Positions 34,277-46,632 of a stretch of 64,000 nucleotides of DNA are shown in pieces (position 1 is the stretch's first letter; every line of letters begins with the position of its first letter). The notes below the pieces were generated by a model that was not told the DNA's origin, ran no database searches, and was given only the letters and a program-made list of their open reading frames with translations. The translations under genes were made by a program, and so were the position numbers. Where the stretch lies: contig KB445803.1 of the NCBI GenBank assembly GCA_000320605.2, forward strand, positions 578,714 to 642,713. Reading direction: 5' to 3'. This DNA is from Gelatoporia subvermispora B. Lineage: Eukaryota; Basidiomycota; Agaricomycetes; Polyporales; Gelatoporiaceae.

Positions 34277-35776
34277 TGTGATTAGCAGTGTTGGATCGGT
34301 CGTCTTGTAGTTCTTGTCCTGTACGTGTTTATGCAAAATGCTCTCTAGCAACTTGGTGACGAATGCTTTGAGATGAAATGGCGATTTACCCTGTGTGATC
34401 TCGCTCCGCGTTTAGCCCGCATAGTGTTGGCCGAACTGATTGTCTCCAAACACAGAACACAGAGCGGCAACGCGGGATATCCTGTCCGTTCCCAATCCCG
34501 TGTCCAGCCTGTTGCTTAGCGAAGCTCCTCAGCCAAGTACCGTGACAAGTCCGTAAACACCTTCCGGAGGGAAATATCTTCACGGTGCACTTCTGTCTTT
34601 TTCCTGGGACTCCCCGATCATTCTCCCTTTCCCTAGACGACAATCCGTGACCTACATACGAACTCTTGGCGTTCAAGTTCAGAAGTGCCCTAGCTGGCAA
34701 ATGATCATGAGTTGAACGATGTTACAGCATGATGTACGCCCTACAAATTTGCATCGGCATACTGGCTGAACTTTCTCAGTACAGCAGACATTAGAAGAAT
34801 ACCACGGACGTCAACATAACCACGCCTTTACTATTTAAAGCGCAAGGTGAGCAGAATGTCCCTATACATCGAGTTCACCTGCCACAGTATCCTTGATGGT
34901 CGTCAGGGACAGGCGCGACCCCGCGGAGGAAAAAGAGTAGCACCCAACACTCATCCGATTTCGTCAAGGTGGCAAGACGGCAAGGGATGGTATCTACCGG
35001 ACGTGAACATTGAGTGGCACTCAGTTGTCAATCAAGGCGGACCGGTTGCAGTCAAAAGTCATGACTCGATCATGCAACCAACGCACCTAACGGAGACTTA
35101 TAATCAAGGTTGGCAGCAACACCAACATGGCTTGTTTCAGGAACGTGCGCTGCTGAGCGGTGAGGACTGTAGGCGCTTCCGTAGTGCGGGGACTGACTTG
35201 GCTTGAGCTTAACAATGCAGGAAGCTACGCGGGAGCAATCACGTTCTGCGCGACATCTTAGGGTAAACACCCGTGTCTTAGAGGCGAGTAAGCAACTTGC
35301 ATCTCTCCGCTGTACGCCCGCTGCAGATAGCCATATCTTGCGCTTACATGTGGATGGTATAATTGATCGACAGTTACGGTTCGATTTCAATTTGCGCCAC
35401 CATCTGACGTACTATATAACATTGATATTCCGCAGCACAGAAGCTACAGAGCGCATTATCATGTTACAGTCGCCATGCGCAATTGACATGCGGTTCAGCT
35501 TAGAATACACTGCCTTGCCCATGTAAGAGATGGCAACGAATCGCGCAAACGGCACCGGAGCATTGCGTCATAATTCGAGCTTAGTGCGGGACACTGGACG
35601 AGATTCCATGCAACCTGGCAAGTTTCTCTGACCTTCGGCAAGATCATCACCCAAGGTCCAAGGCCCATTTCTCGAGAATAGACTCCCGGGCCTGCCTCCG
35701 CTCGGCGGACAGGTCTTCGAGATCACTTCCATATTGCGGTAATTTTCTCCACTCGTGCCTGATGGTACACAAGCTT
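34277..35776. other. Intergenic between SF3B4 and the CMD-like gene
   Basis: Both flanking genes point into this region, so it should hold two 3' ends. The frame at 34847-35206 is open for 119 codons but has no recognisable domain and looks random. Confidence 0.5.
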
Positions 35777-36696
35777 CTACACGACTTCCGGGACGCCCGC
35801 CTTCCACGCGACACCTGCCTTCTGAGCGACGTCCATCGCAATCTTCCTGACCGCCCTGGCTTCGTCGAGCGTCGCGCCCCCGTTCTGCGCGTTCGCGAGG
35901 TGCCAGGTGATCTGTCGCGGCGCGTCGACGGCGATAAGGGCTGCGACGATAGCGAAGGAACTCTCGACTTGCGAGATCACGTCGGTCCCGCCGTACGTCA
36001 CGCCGTACCCGATCGTGTTGCACCACCAGCCTGCCGGACGTGAGCTTGTGTGAGTGATGGGAAGGAAGGCAGGGACTCGAGACACTGACCGAGATCGGGG
36101 TATGCAGTGTCGAGCAGGTTCTGCACCGAATCACCTGTACCGCGATACATCGCGAGAAAGAGGTCACGCCCGCTTTTGTCGAACTCGGACATGTGCTTGT
36201 TCGTGTCTCTGTGCGATGAGCGGGAGCATTCGTATCAGCTGAGGCTTGCCCTGCGATGGGGTGCATGCCTCGCACCTCAGAACCTGCTTCTCGCGCAGCT
36301 CGTCCGGCATGACGGCATTGAGTGCAAGGAGACTGTTAATAACCTACAATATGCACTTTGAGCGGTCTATTCAGGGTATTCGGTTTGGTAACTTACTCGC
36401 GGCATGCCGCTCAGCAGACCTGACTGCAAGAGCGCCTCCCTGAGTCTCCGCGCCAGAGTCAATCGTTCTTGTTGGGCCTGCTCTTGGCTCAGCCCCTTCT
36501 CTTGCACATCGGCCAAGTTTTGCACCGCGTACTCCCAGACGATGGGGATAGCCTCGGGTACGTTGCTTGCACTGAATGCGACTGCAGCGACCAGATACCA
36601 CGGGTTCGACAGCACTATGTCACTGCCTGACACGGTGTTGGACGGATATGCCGCTTTCAGCTGCTCGAGGAATACCGGAGTCGCAAGCTCTACCAT
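35777..36696 (-). CDS. AhpD-like / carboxymuconolactone decarboxylase-fold protein
   Basis: Four exons, 36696-36397, 36343-36276, 36208-36090 and 36030-35777, keep phase and encode 246 residues. The all-helical pattern is that of the fungal CMD/AhpD-like family: an N-terminal half with ELATPVFLEQLKAAYPS and WYLVAAVAFSASN, and a C-terminal half with DLFLAMYRGTGDSVQ, YPDLGWWCNTIGYGVTYGG and SFAIVAALIAVDAPRQITWH. The bacterial peroxidase pair CxxC is not present; only one cysteine lies at WWCN, so AhpD-type peroxidase activity is doubtful. Substrate is unknown. Confidence 0.85.
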
Positions 36697-37492
36697 CGTG
36701 GTGTGCAGCGTATGAATTCAAGTATGATGTGGTGTATGTCAGCCTGAACCTAGTCCGCCTACATCAGCTTTATAACATCCGGCCCAGGTATGGTAAGAGC
36801 AGTGTTTGTACTCACGGCAATCAGGAGGAACTCACCCCTATTCCTCGATGCGTCGGTCGGACAACCGACGGCTTCCTGAGGCATATCACGTCGCAGAGAA
36901 ACGTATTTCCGATTGTTCACGTTCCCTGCCTAAGGCGTATAATCACGGACGGTTGTTTCACGGACAATGCCATGCGATGAAATTTGCTAAGCCATCATTG
37001 TGACATCCCCGCCGGAGGAGAGAGAGGGCTAGTCCACAGGCGTAGACGTGCGTAGGAGAGTCGCACGTGGTTTGACACAAAGCATGGAATCTGTGGAAAA
37101 GCGGCGTTTTTTGAACTTGCCCAGTGAATGCTTATTACTCCATTTTATGGCACGGAAACACTGCACGGCCTTGCAGCAAAGTACAACGGCAACTATGTGC
37201 TGAGAAATCGTTATCGCGGTCGAAAGTCGTCGCGGGATCTGTTGGAGGCACCAAGTCAAAAGAAGACGCGCGCCAGAATGAAGAGCAAGCGAGACGCCCA
37301 ACTAGTTCCATCGTTAATCGTATAAAGAGCCATTTGTAAGTGATATAAAGAGCCATTTGTAAGTGCTACCAAGACACAGTCACCGACATGGACCGTGAAC
37401 ATCAATTGAGACATAAAATTTTTGATATCTGACGCTACAGTCCAAGCCACCGGCACAGCTATATAATCCTACAACCTTCGGACGACGTAACG
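36697..37492. other. Intergenic, upstream of the CMD-like gene and downstream of Dicer
   Basis: No gene is evident. A 24-base unit, TATAAAGAGCCATTTGTAAGTG, is directly repeated at about 37321-37363. Confidence 0.5.
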
Positions 37493-40400
37493 TTAGAGCA
37501 GAAGCAAGACTATATCCTGTACTTCCGAGTCGAGATGTAGCTGCATTGCTTCATCTATGTTGGCCGAGAGCGAATCAACGTCGGCTAGAACTGGGGCTGG
37601 GTCTGACTTCGCTGCATCCTCCGCGATGCCGCGCGACTCGCCAAATTCCTCCTCCGTGACGCGCGCGAGCGCCGCGAACCCAATCTCTGTCTCATCATCG
37701 AGCGCCTTGAGCTCGCTCGTATCAATCGCTTCCTGCACCTCATGCTCAGCATCGGTTGAACTAGGAACCTTCGCACAGTCGCATATTTTGGCCAGGAAGT
37801 ACGGCGAGTCAGGGTTGCTGAGCACCGCGCGACCACGCTCCGCCGCAAGGCCCTTCGCCCTCGGGAGGTTGGGCGCTGTGACGGGGCCTACAACATCAAT
37901 GTCGTGTGCGATGATTGAGTACGCGTCGTGGCGTTTTAGTTCAGGCCTGCTTTGAAGTTTGCTGTGGACAAATGTGTCAGCTGGAGCTCTGGCACACTGT
38001 TGTTCGTACGAACCGGAAGGTGATCTTGCAACACTTTGATTGTGCTGCCCAGACCATGAGCTCGGATATCGGATCCCGGGGTAAGTCTGGCGTGAGGACC
38101 GCAAGTAGGTCAGCCATCGTGAGCTCGACAACAGCGGCGGCTTTCTCGAAATCATAGCCACAATCGACTAGGACCGCTCCCAGAACACTCTCGAGCACAT
38201 CGCTGATGGCCTTCGGAGGATCTTGCTTCCAGCCATTGTTGATGATGTCGATGTTCGAGATTTCCTTGAGAATCGGCACGTATTTCCCAATAGCGACGCT
38301 CAGACCAACGTTGTTGACCAGCATCATCTTGTGCAATTCGAGGCAATTGACGGCCACCCAAGCTAGCGCCGATGCGCATACGGCTCGAGAACGAGCCCAA
38401 GACAATTGGCCAGACGTTGCGCGTGGATACTTGAAGTATAAATACCTCATGACGACGAGATCGATGAGCGCTAGGTGTAAAGTCAGGTTGAGCACACAAC
38501 GAAGATGGAGGCACATACCGTCCCCAAGGAACTCTAACCTCTGGTATGACGTCGTCTCATACGAGCCGAACGACGGATGCGTTACGGCTTCCAGTAAAAG
38601 CTGGCCGTGCTTGAATTGGTGCCCAAGGACCTCTTGGAGCTCGGTGAACAGAGGAGACGCATCTTTCGCTGGCAGCCGGCCGCCATATCGTGCGGTCCAT
38701 GGGAGAGGTCCTCCAAAACTCAGGCCGAGCGCAGTACCCGCCCGGAGGGCCATTTGTATTCCCCCTGTTGCGAATGCCGCGCCAAGTGTCGCCTCCATGC
38801 AGTCCTGGATGCTCCTCCGCGGGAACGACCGCGCAGCGTGCCTGTACGGGCGCGGGTCCGACGGGTCATGCCCCTCAGGCGCAATGTAGCGCCATGCACG
38901 GATGTGCTGTGTCTCGCTAGTGAGATACTGCTCGAGCCCGTGCTCGAGCCCCCGCGCGAGCAGCGTGCGATTGCACACGCACGTCCGCCGCAGCATGTCG
39001 AGTTGCCCTTCGTGCCGGTGCGGGTACTTGTTGAACAGGTGCACCGCGGCCCCGAGCTTCAGCACGGCGTCACCCAGCGTTTCGAGCAGTTGATTGTTGA
39101 AGCCGGCGGCAGCGGCGGGCAGGGTGAGCGCCTGGACCATGAGGTCGTCTGCGATGGGCGGGAGTCCGAGTTCGGCTCGGGCCGTCCGCGCCCGCCATAC
39201 ATCTGTGAGGCGGTGACAGAGCTCCGGAAGAACGTGGAACGTGCGAAAGATGTCCTCTGAGAGGTGTGCTACGCGGCACATGCGCTGAGGATACAGGATT
39301 ACCTGGGCAGCGGTCGAGATGGGTGGTGAGATGTCGCTGTGGTCCAGTGAATACGCGCAACTGATGTGCCGCACGAACGGCTCCGCCTCGATGCAAGGCC
39401 CGTCCTCGGGCACATCGGGCACATGCCTCTTCCTCGTCCACCGCTGTGTCCAGTAGTCCCTGTACGTCGCATGGCCCGCCTCACGCGCGCCCTCGGGCGG
39501 CGCAGACATAGGCGTGAGGTCGCGGCGAATATTGCGCAGGATGAGCGGGCGCCCGTGCTCACTGCTGCACATCACGAGCACACGCCCGCAGTGCGCATCG
39601 TCGACGCGCGCCCAGTCGGGCGTGCCATACGGCTCGCGCACCAAGCGCTCGACGGCGGCGAAGTCGACCGACGGCCCATGCGTGATAGGGACCAGGTAGC
39701 ATGCCAGCGGAAGAGTGATTGCTTTTCCAGTGATGCACCACCAAAGCCCTATCCGCATGAAGTCCTCTAGGCTCCTCCGCTGCAGCCACTCCTCCTCCGC
39801 GTCGAACACGACCTCCTGCCCCGCGCTCGTGCTCACGAATATGCCACCGCAGGCGAGTTCGACGGAAGGAAGTAATGTGCCCGTGATGAGTCCTGCCGTC
39901 GGGCGGCCGTCGAGGTACACGGTGTGCATGTACAGCCTAGCGCCCCTTGTCCAAGGATCCCGGACACGGACGTGCAACGTGTGCGACACTTGACTGACGT
40001 CAAGGAGAGGCCAACCGTCAGGGTCCTCGCGTCCGCCACCCTTGATGCTCTTCACTGGGAGGAGGTAATCGTCAATGACATTCAGGACATGCAGATTTTT
40101 CACTGCCAGAAATGCCGCTGCGCGCTTTGCTTCTTTCTTGGAGCGTTTCTCGGGCCCGGTGTACACCAGGTGCTCCGGTGGAAGGGGTAAGCTCAGGGGA
40201 AGACGGATGGTCGAGATGAAGTCGCCTTCATACTTCGGCAAAGCGACCGGTGTGAAGCGATCGCGGGGGACGAGTGCGCAGAGTTGGTGGAGGAGCCCGG
40301 AGGCGCTGGTATACGTCAGGACAGCACCAGTGGAGGGTACGACGAAGCGCTCGCGCTCGGCGACGTCCTGCGGGTCGATGATCTCGCCTTCTTCCACTTC

Positions 40401-42256
40401 CTCGGATAGGTCGGATACATTACGAGGTTCCTCGCGCGTTTGGTATGCCTGGCGGATCTGGGGCTCGCTCTCGGAGAATGCTCTGTACCGGGCGATATGG
40501 GCCTCGTGGCCTTGCTCAACCATGATAATGAAGGTGGAAGTCTGGTGGCGAGCACGCCCACGAGACTGGAGGTATCCGACCATGTGTTGCAGGGGGTCGA
40601 AGCGTATGACAAGGTCGCAGGCCTGGGAAGGGTCAGTTACAGTCAAGCGTATTGACAGAGGGACATACCGGGAAGTCAAGACCCTCCTCCGCGACGGAGG
40701 TGGCAACCACTGTGTGATAGAAGCTCAGGAATGAGTAGGTGGTCTCGGTACGGCCACTTACATAGGTTGATCTGTTTCTCACGAAAGAGCTTGACAACAT
40801 CCTGTTGGTTGCGCACCGCCATTCCCTTTCCACGAATCTTGTACATACTGTTACCCGTGCCGTGGCCAATGAGCTGTGCACTTCGGATAAGGTGGCTCAA
40901 CTGTGGAACACGGGGAAGCATCTTCGCGAGACAAGCGGCAACATGCCGCTGCTCCACGAAGATGATTCCCTGGAACGTCGAGGTGTACTGGTCGAATAGA
41001 ATGTCGATGAGGATGCGGACCTTCGGGGAGCACCACTTCAGATGTACAGTGACCGGCACGACATCTGGATTTGCGCTGTCCTCAAAGAGCTCTCTGAAGT
41101 CGTCCAGAATGACTTCTAACTCCTGCACTTGGGGTGGAAGCAGAACGTCCGCGAACGCGGGTGCCATGTAGACGTCGCCATCCTGATAGTATTGCTTGAT
41201 CGCAAGGGTGTCGAGATTACCCTCCATGGTCTGTTCTATAAGTTGCGCAATACGCTGTCGGAGATCCGTGTACAAGAAGAGATCGGCACCGTACGGCCCC
41301 AGGCTCTGAAGTGTGACTTCATATCGCGCGCGAATCTTCTCCACGGGTATATCGACGTCCGGAGGTATCGTAATCGCGCTCAGGCGTTCCCAAAGAGTGC
41401 ATGTCGGGTATTCCAGGTAGACCTCAGGTGAGGGAGGATACTCATGTACCCACTAGTACGTTCTCAGTGCGAAAGATGTATCGAAGGTTAGAGTATGAGT
41501 ACCTCTTTCGGTTTGGGTGCGTGAGCCTTCAGCTCATCGACATGTTGGCGAACCGCCATGACTTTGGCATCGAGATTTCGCTCGAGTGTCAACAGAGATT
41601 CTTGTGCATCTCTCGGGTTCCAAACTGGAGAAGCTGTCATACCGAAGATCTTTGGTCGCTTCCGAGTAGGTAATTGGAAATATTCACGCATAATCCCATT
41701 ATATGCGTGGTTTTTCCTGGTGTGATGACATTCGTCGATGACCATTAAGGATACCTTGATTCCTCTCAGCTTTCCCGCCGGACCGGATCAAAAGTTCAAC
41801 ACACCTTGTCCAGACCCCAGTGACCGTGCGTCAGTATGTTCAGGAATAATTGTGCTACGGATCCTCATGAGATCGCGCGCAGACATGAGACGGGGACATA
41901 CCGGTCATGACGAGGACATCTACGTTCTCAAGCTCCTTGAGCCATCCGGGTCGATCCGCCATATCTATGGCGGTAGCACCACAGAACTTGCTTACGCGTA
42001 GAGGCGTATGCTTCGCGATGAAGTCACCCTGTTGGTCGACCAGAGCGACCTTCGGGACGAGGAAGACGATGATCTTGCCTTGGCCCGCATCTCTGACAGA
42101 GATCCAGCGTATCAGGAGGGTGCTGATGTATGTTTTACCACTTCCCGTGTCCAGTGCGGCAATGACATTGCCCTCCTGCGCTCGAGAGAATATTTCCTCC
42201 TGGTACCGACGCGGGAGCAGAGTCTCTGCTGTTTCCTCGAGCCTAACGGCGGCCAT
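37493..42256 (-). CDS. Dicer-like ribonuclease III
   Basis: Eight exons, 42256-41902, 41854-41805, 41754-41503, 41422-40762, 40709-40669, 40622-38519, 38470-38014 and 37961-37493, keep phase throughout and give 1462 residues. Domain order: DExD/H helicase with ALDTGSGKT (about 34-42) and DECHH (142-146); helicase C with TSVAEEGLDFPACDLVIRFD (about 440-462) and QSRGRARH; Dicer dimerisation domain (about 555-640); RNase IIIa with LETLGDAVLKL (about 966-976); RNase IIIb with LEFLGDALIDL (about 1149-1160). Both catalytic Glu/Asp signatures are intact, so it should cut double-stranded RNA. No PAZ domain is recognisable, as usual in fungal Dicers. It makes siRNAs for transposon silencing, which is relevant next to the repeats in this window. 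Confidence 0.97.
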
Positions 42257-42517
42257 GGCAGATGGTCGCAGGAGCTGCTAGGTGGACAAGTAGCAAGATG
42301 CTTTGGGCTGATGCATGATCAACTAATAGGTTCGTAAAAAGGCAGCCACTGCGGTGATGTCGAAGTCGATGCCCAACTCGTCGATTTATCTGCATCGTGT
42401 CGCGGCGATCTAGGCGCCCGCAGCACGCGTCTCGGCGAGTCGGGAAGCCAGCGAGCGGCCTGCTGCGAGGAATCTCCGCGGCACCTCCTCCCATCTCACT
42501 CTCTATCTACTCTCGCC
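42257..42517. promoter_or_regulatory. Short divergent promoter of Dicer and the phosducin-like gene
   Basis: Only 261 bases lie between the two start codons. The stretch 42475-42515 is pyrimidine-rich (CCTCCTCCCATCTCACTCTC), the usual start-site context for the plus-strand gene. No clear TATA box on either side. Confidence 0.5.
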
Positions 42518-43477
42518 ATGGCAGTCAACGCGAACGAAGACACTGAATTGTAAGTAGGTCTCAGTTGTCCAGCGGAGGTTGTTCCAACCCATTGCTCAGT
42601 AACGATGCGCTGCGCAAGCATGGCATCCTTCCCCCGCGCCCGCCCACGCCCCGGAGCCCGTCACCTGAACCGGCACCGACATTGGAGGAGACCGCGGAGG
42701 GCATGACGGCAGACGAACTCAGGGAACTCGAGGAAGACGCGGACGATGACACGGCGCGGATGCTGGAGGCGATAAGGCGACAGCGACTTGCAGAGATGCG
42801 TCGAATGGAGAAGGCACCTTATGGCAGGGTGTATCCGATTGGCCGAGACGACTATACCCGAGAGGTCACAGAATCAAGCAAGATCAACCATGACGAAAAC
42901 CCGGAAGGTAATGGAACTGGCGTGGTCTGCTTCTTGTATAAGGACGGGTGAGTACGGCCCGCTAGGTTATGCCGAACTCTCGCTGACGGTCTTCCAGGAT
43001 TCCGCGCAGTGACCGTTCGTTCGAGCATATCCATGTCCTAGCGCAGCGCCACCCGCACACCAAGTTCGTGTCCATCGTCGGCGACAAGTGCATCCCCAAT
43101 CTCCCTGATACACGGGTACCAATGTTCATCGTGTACCGTAAGGGCGAGGTAATCAACCAGATCGTTGCATGGGGTGCCGACCGCGAGCGGCGGCTGGAAG
43201 GTATATTACGCATAGCCTTGAAGTATGCCGTGCACTCACGCTCCCTCCAGAGCTTGAAGCAGTCCTGATTCTCGCAGGCGCCATTGTGCCTCAGCAACGG
43301 CAGCCTACTGGAGAGGGCAGGTCCCGCAAGGACGACAGTTCGGAAGAGGAAGAAAGTGACGACGAGCCCTCATCGCGAATGCGCTCAGCTGGTACCAGGA
43401 CAAATACCAGGATCGGCAAGAACATACGGGGGCCAGCGAAGAAGGCTGAGGATTCGGACTCTGATTTTGATCTCTGA
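42518..43477 (+). CDS. Phosducin-like protein (PLP2/PDCL3 type)
   Basis: Four exons, 42518-42549, 42600-42947, 42998-43200 and 43251-43477, encode 269 residues. An N-terminal helix region with a run of acidic residues (ELRELEEDADDDT) leads to the thioredoxin-like fold: YPIGRDDYTREVTESSK, GTGVVCFLYKDGI, HPHTKFVSIVGDKCIPNLPD and the helix/strand VPMFIVYRKGEVINQ. The C-terminus is acidic and Ser-rich (DDSSEEEESDDEPSS and DSDSDFDL). The redox CxxC motif is absent, as expected. These proteins act with the CCT chaperonin in folding of actin and tubulin. Upstream it shares a promoter with Dicer. Confidence 0.9.
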
Positions 43478-43848
43478 TCCCGGACATATGTGTAGCAAGA
43501 GGATAAAGAATCATCCGCGTTGATGTACGTGTATCTTGAGTGCTACTTACTGAAGCCCTCATGAGGGATCATAATGCAATTGCACGGGGCCTAGTACGAA
43601 TTATATATCTCATAGTCTGTGTTTGGGAGGACAATCGTCGGAAGCCTTGGTCAGGACGGCTCGGTGTAATGCGAATGCGCCTTCTGTTACGTGCTTTCTG
43701 CGCGTGCTGCGGGAGAGAAGCGAAACTTGTGTCATCTGTAGGCAGACCAGAGCCTGTTGGAAGACCCTCGTCCAAATAAGGGTAATAAAGTATAAATTAC
43801 GACTCATCCTCATGAAGATATACAAGTACATCAAGCATCAGAAACGCT

Positions 43849-45132
43849 CTAACCCTGGAGATCCACGATGGCGACCAGGCTGGAATTGCTGCCGTACGAC
43901 ATAGTGCTACAGAAACTGCCAACATTCAAGAGGAATCTGTCCACCGGACCAGCCTTACGAGATTGGAGCCCCCAACGCCGCTGTATGATACCCAAACGTG
44001 CCCGAATACTTCGCCATTCTTCCAGAGCTTCCCTTGCAGTTGGTCGCTTTGAAGGATCAATTTGCTTCATTTTGTCAATCAAAGGTCGTAGAAAAGCGAC
44101 GTTCGAAAATCGCTGAAATATAGATCAGTATAGTCCGGATCATGAAAGATGTCAGAACCGACGTTGTAACACTGATTTCGTAAGACGTTTCCGATGATGA
44201 AGATGTCAACCTTGAACGGGTCATACGGGATCTTATTCGAAAGTTCGGGCACTTCGCGATCTCGGCCGAATTGTCCAAGCGCAAGCTTGGGCGCATCCGG
44301 TGCAATGTACATTGACAGACCGAAATCAATGTAATAGTATTTTACTGGGACTTGCGATCTTGGAATGCGTTCGACGGGAGTTTGACCATCCTCGAGATAA
44401 TAAAGGTGAACGGGATGATGACCCCGAGGGAACATTGCGTCAGCTTGCATCATCGAGTTCTTCGGTGCGCAATCGCTATTTCACGTCAATATCAGCCACG
44501 AGGAACACTATCGAATAATTCTACACTTACCGATGTGCAATCCCGTTATCGTGGAGAAAAACTAGGCCCTGCGCGCCACCATCGGTAAGATGGAATCAAG
44601 AGAGGTCATGGGGTTCCGTACCTCGAGGATTTGATCTACGAAGTCTACGACTTCTTCCATCAACTCCCACATCGGTAGGTCGATGAGGTGCAGATAAGGC
44701 ATCACCATGTAGGAAATCCCGGGATCCTCGTCATCTTGCACGTTCCCCTGAAGTCAAATAATGTGCTATGTGTGGCTCCAGGTCGCCCGTCTTGATCCTT
44801 TTGATGTACACGCGGCTGTTGTCGGAGATGCGACGTGCGTCGACGAGGTGGTCTCTGTCCTGCTTGTCCAGTTATCCAGTTAGACACGGTGTCCAAAGAT
44901 TTACCTCCAGACGTACTGGTGTTTCTATCTCATCTTCACAGTCCAGAGGGCTAATGTCGGTTCCCTTCCAAGATGGGACCCACCCGGGACGAAGTCGCGG
45001 CCTCAACATATACCCCATGGATTCCAAGAATTTCTGGCGGTCCCTCCATCGCTCCTCGCTTTCGTAGAGTGTGCCGCAGACTTCGTCGAGGTTCTCCAAG
45101 GAGTAGTCATCCTCCAGGTCTGAATGAGACAT
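43849..45132 (-). pseudogene. Kinase-like gene, inactivated by a 41-bp deletion (left copy)
   Basis: Exons 45132-44905, 44862-44622, 44568-44531, 44475-44163 and 44112-43849 match, one for one, those of the intact paralogue at 54852-56152: exon 3 is 38 nt and exon 5 is 264 nt in both. Exon 2 is 241 nt here against 282 there. The missing 41 nt fall right after HIAHYLTSG, where the paralogue has SRDPRNHCVRVLEI, and shift the frame into a stop within a few codons. The rest is well kept: IAHRDCAPKN (catalytic loop), YYYIDFGLS (DFG) and PSKRPTAREALEEW near the end. It belongs to the expanded agaricomycete protein-kinase-like family. Confidence 0.82.
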
Positions 45133-45341
45133 GTTGAGGGACCGAATGAGTATTTTTTTCGTTATGTCGCAAATCTTGACCGCGAGTGGCACGAAAGGGG
45201 TGTCTTATTATCATGTCGCAGAACAAGAACAGGGCGGATCACGTGTAAATTATGTGCCGGTGAAACTCATGTGTGGCAATGATGTGGACCCACACGAACA
45301 ATCAAACGTCAGCGCTTCCCGCGGGCCCGCGGGCGCTGACG

Positions 45342-46625
45342 CCCAGTCAAAATCGACAAGTAGTAGATCGAGTTATACCTAGTTATATCTAGCTGTCTGG
45401 CGCAATTAGATTTAAAACCTCCTCGTGGGAATATACCCGATTTACCTAGATATCTATCTAGTCACATCGAGTCCCAACGAGTCCCATCGAATAAATCGAG
45501 TACGATCTATATCCGACCGAGTAAATTCTAATTGCTCGCTGCTATGCGCTCAGCATCGCTCTCGCGATTCATTTCCTCGAACTGACTCGAATTTATTCGA
45601 TTTAAATCGTTGTACACGTGATTATTCTACCCCCGTTCCGCCCTGTCACCCACCGACGACCGCCCGCCACATGCTACTCGTCGCTCGCTGCCCGCCCTGT
45701 ATCATGTCCTCGTCCGCCATCTTCGCGCGTCCGTCTCGTACCTTCCAACCATTTCTAGCCGCTTGCACATGTAGCAAGTCATTCTCCTAATCGTTGCTCA
45801 GTTAGCAGGCTTCTATATATCGAATGATCTACATATCTTGCATCCTCGGTGCCTGGTTCTTTGTACCAAGGTAGATGCAGATTGTACACGCATTCTGAGT
45901 AAGGCCTCCTGCTATTGTATGAAAAAGGCGAGCAATTGTTAAGGGGATGACTCACAGTCAACTGCATATAGTCAGCACATGGTCATAATGAGGGGGCATA
46001 CATTAGGAAGACATGGAGGTTAGGAAGAAGGGGAGAATGTGGTCGGTGACAAGACAGACCTCGCTTTAAGTGACGACGAGGATGGGAGGGTGTCGGACCT
46101 ATGAGGTCATTGCCGAATCAAGAAGGGACAGTGCTTATATAATCCCTCACGAGTCGAAGCCAGCTTTGCTGCGCCCGAGTCAAAGGCAAAAAGTATGTGA
46201 ACATTTGCATAACTGAATACGGGTGCCATGGGTACGGACGACCTGTGCTGTGCATGAGTACAGTGGGCGAGGGGACATCGGAGGGAGAGAAGAGGCAGCG
46301 ACGCGGGGCGCGGTGCAACACTATGTACATATATCTGCTGCACATGTGTGCATTGCACAACACACTCGTGCACTGTGCACTGTGCAGTGCGCTGTGCGCT
46401 GTGCACTGTGCACTGTGCCGTGCACTGTTCTGCGCGGCACAGTGTGGGCGATGTGCATAGCGCGCGTCATGTCCGGACAAGCGCCCATGGACCCGCGTGC
46501 ATTGGTCATGCCGTGGGAGCCTCGTGCGTTCTAACTCGCTTTTACTCGATTTAACTAGGTGCGTGGGAACTATTCTAGATCTACCTATATTTACCTCGAT
46601 CTACTAAATGTCGATTTTCACTGGG
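45342..46625. mobile_element. Non-autonomous DNA transposon, 1284 bp
   Basis: Terminal inverted repeats start CCCAGT: 45342-45372 and the reverse complement of 46595-46625 agree at 28 of 31 positions, and weaker similarity continues inwards (TATATCTAG against TAGATCTAG). The element is flanked by a 7-bp direct repeat, GCTGACG, at 45335-45341 and 46626-46632. The interior is AT-rich with many CTCGATTTA/CCTAGAT-type motifs, plus a GTGCACT-rich stretch, and has no transposase frame. A related site without the element occurs at 51028-51036 (GTTGACG), next to a duplicated copy of the left flank, which supports recent insertion. Confidence 0.83.
46340..46450. repeat. GTGCACT-rich short tandem tract
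   Basis: Inside the transposon, units of GTGCACT, GTGCAGT and GTGCGCT alternate with self-complementary GTGCAC. The tract is palindromic at many registers and could fold on itself. Length likely varies between strains. Confidence 0.7.
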
Positions 46626-46632
46626 GCTGACG

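Noticed and set aside
35568..36275. A 235-codon frame on the minus strand over the CMD-like gene
   Set aside because: It overlaps the spliced CMD-like gene in a different frame; the latter matches its family through all four exons.
46107..46554. Several open frames with repeated Cys/His-Ala-type content
   Set aside because: They are translations of the GTGCACT tract inside the transposon.
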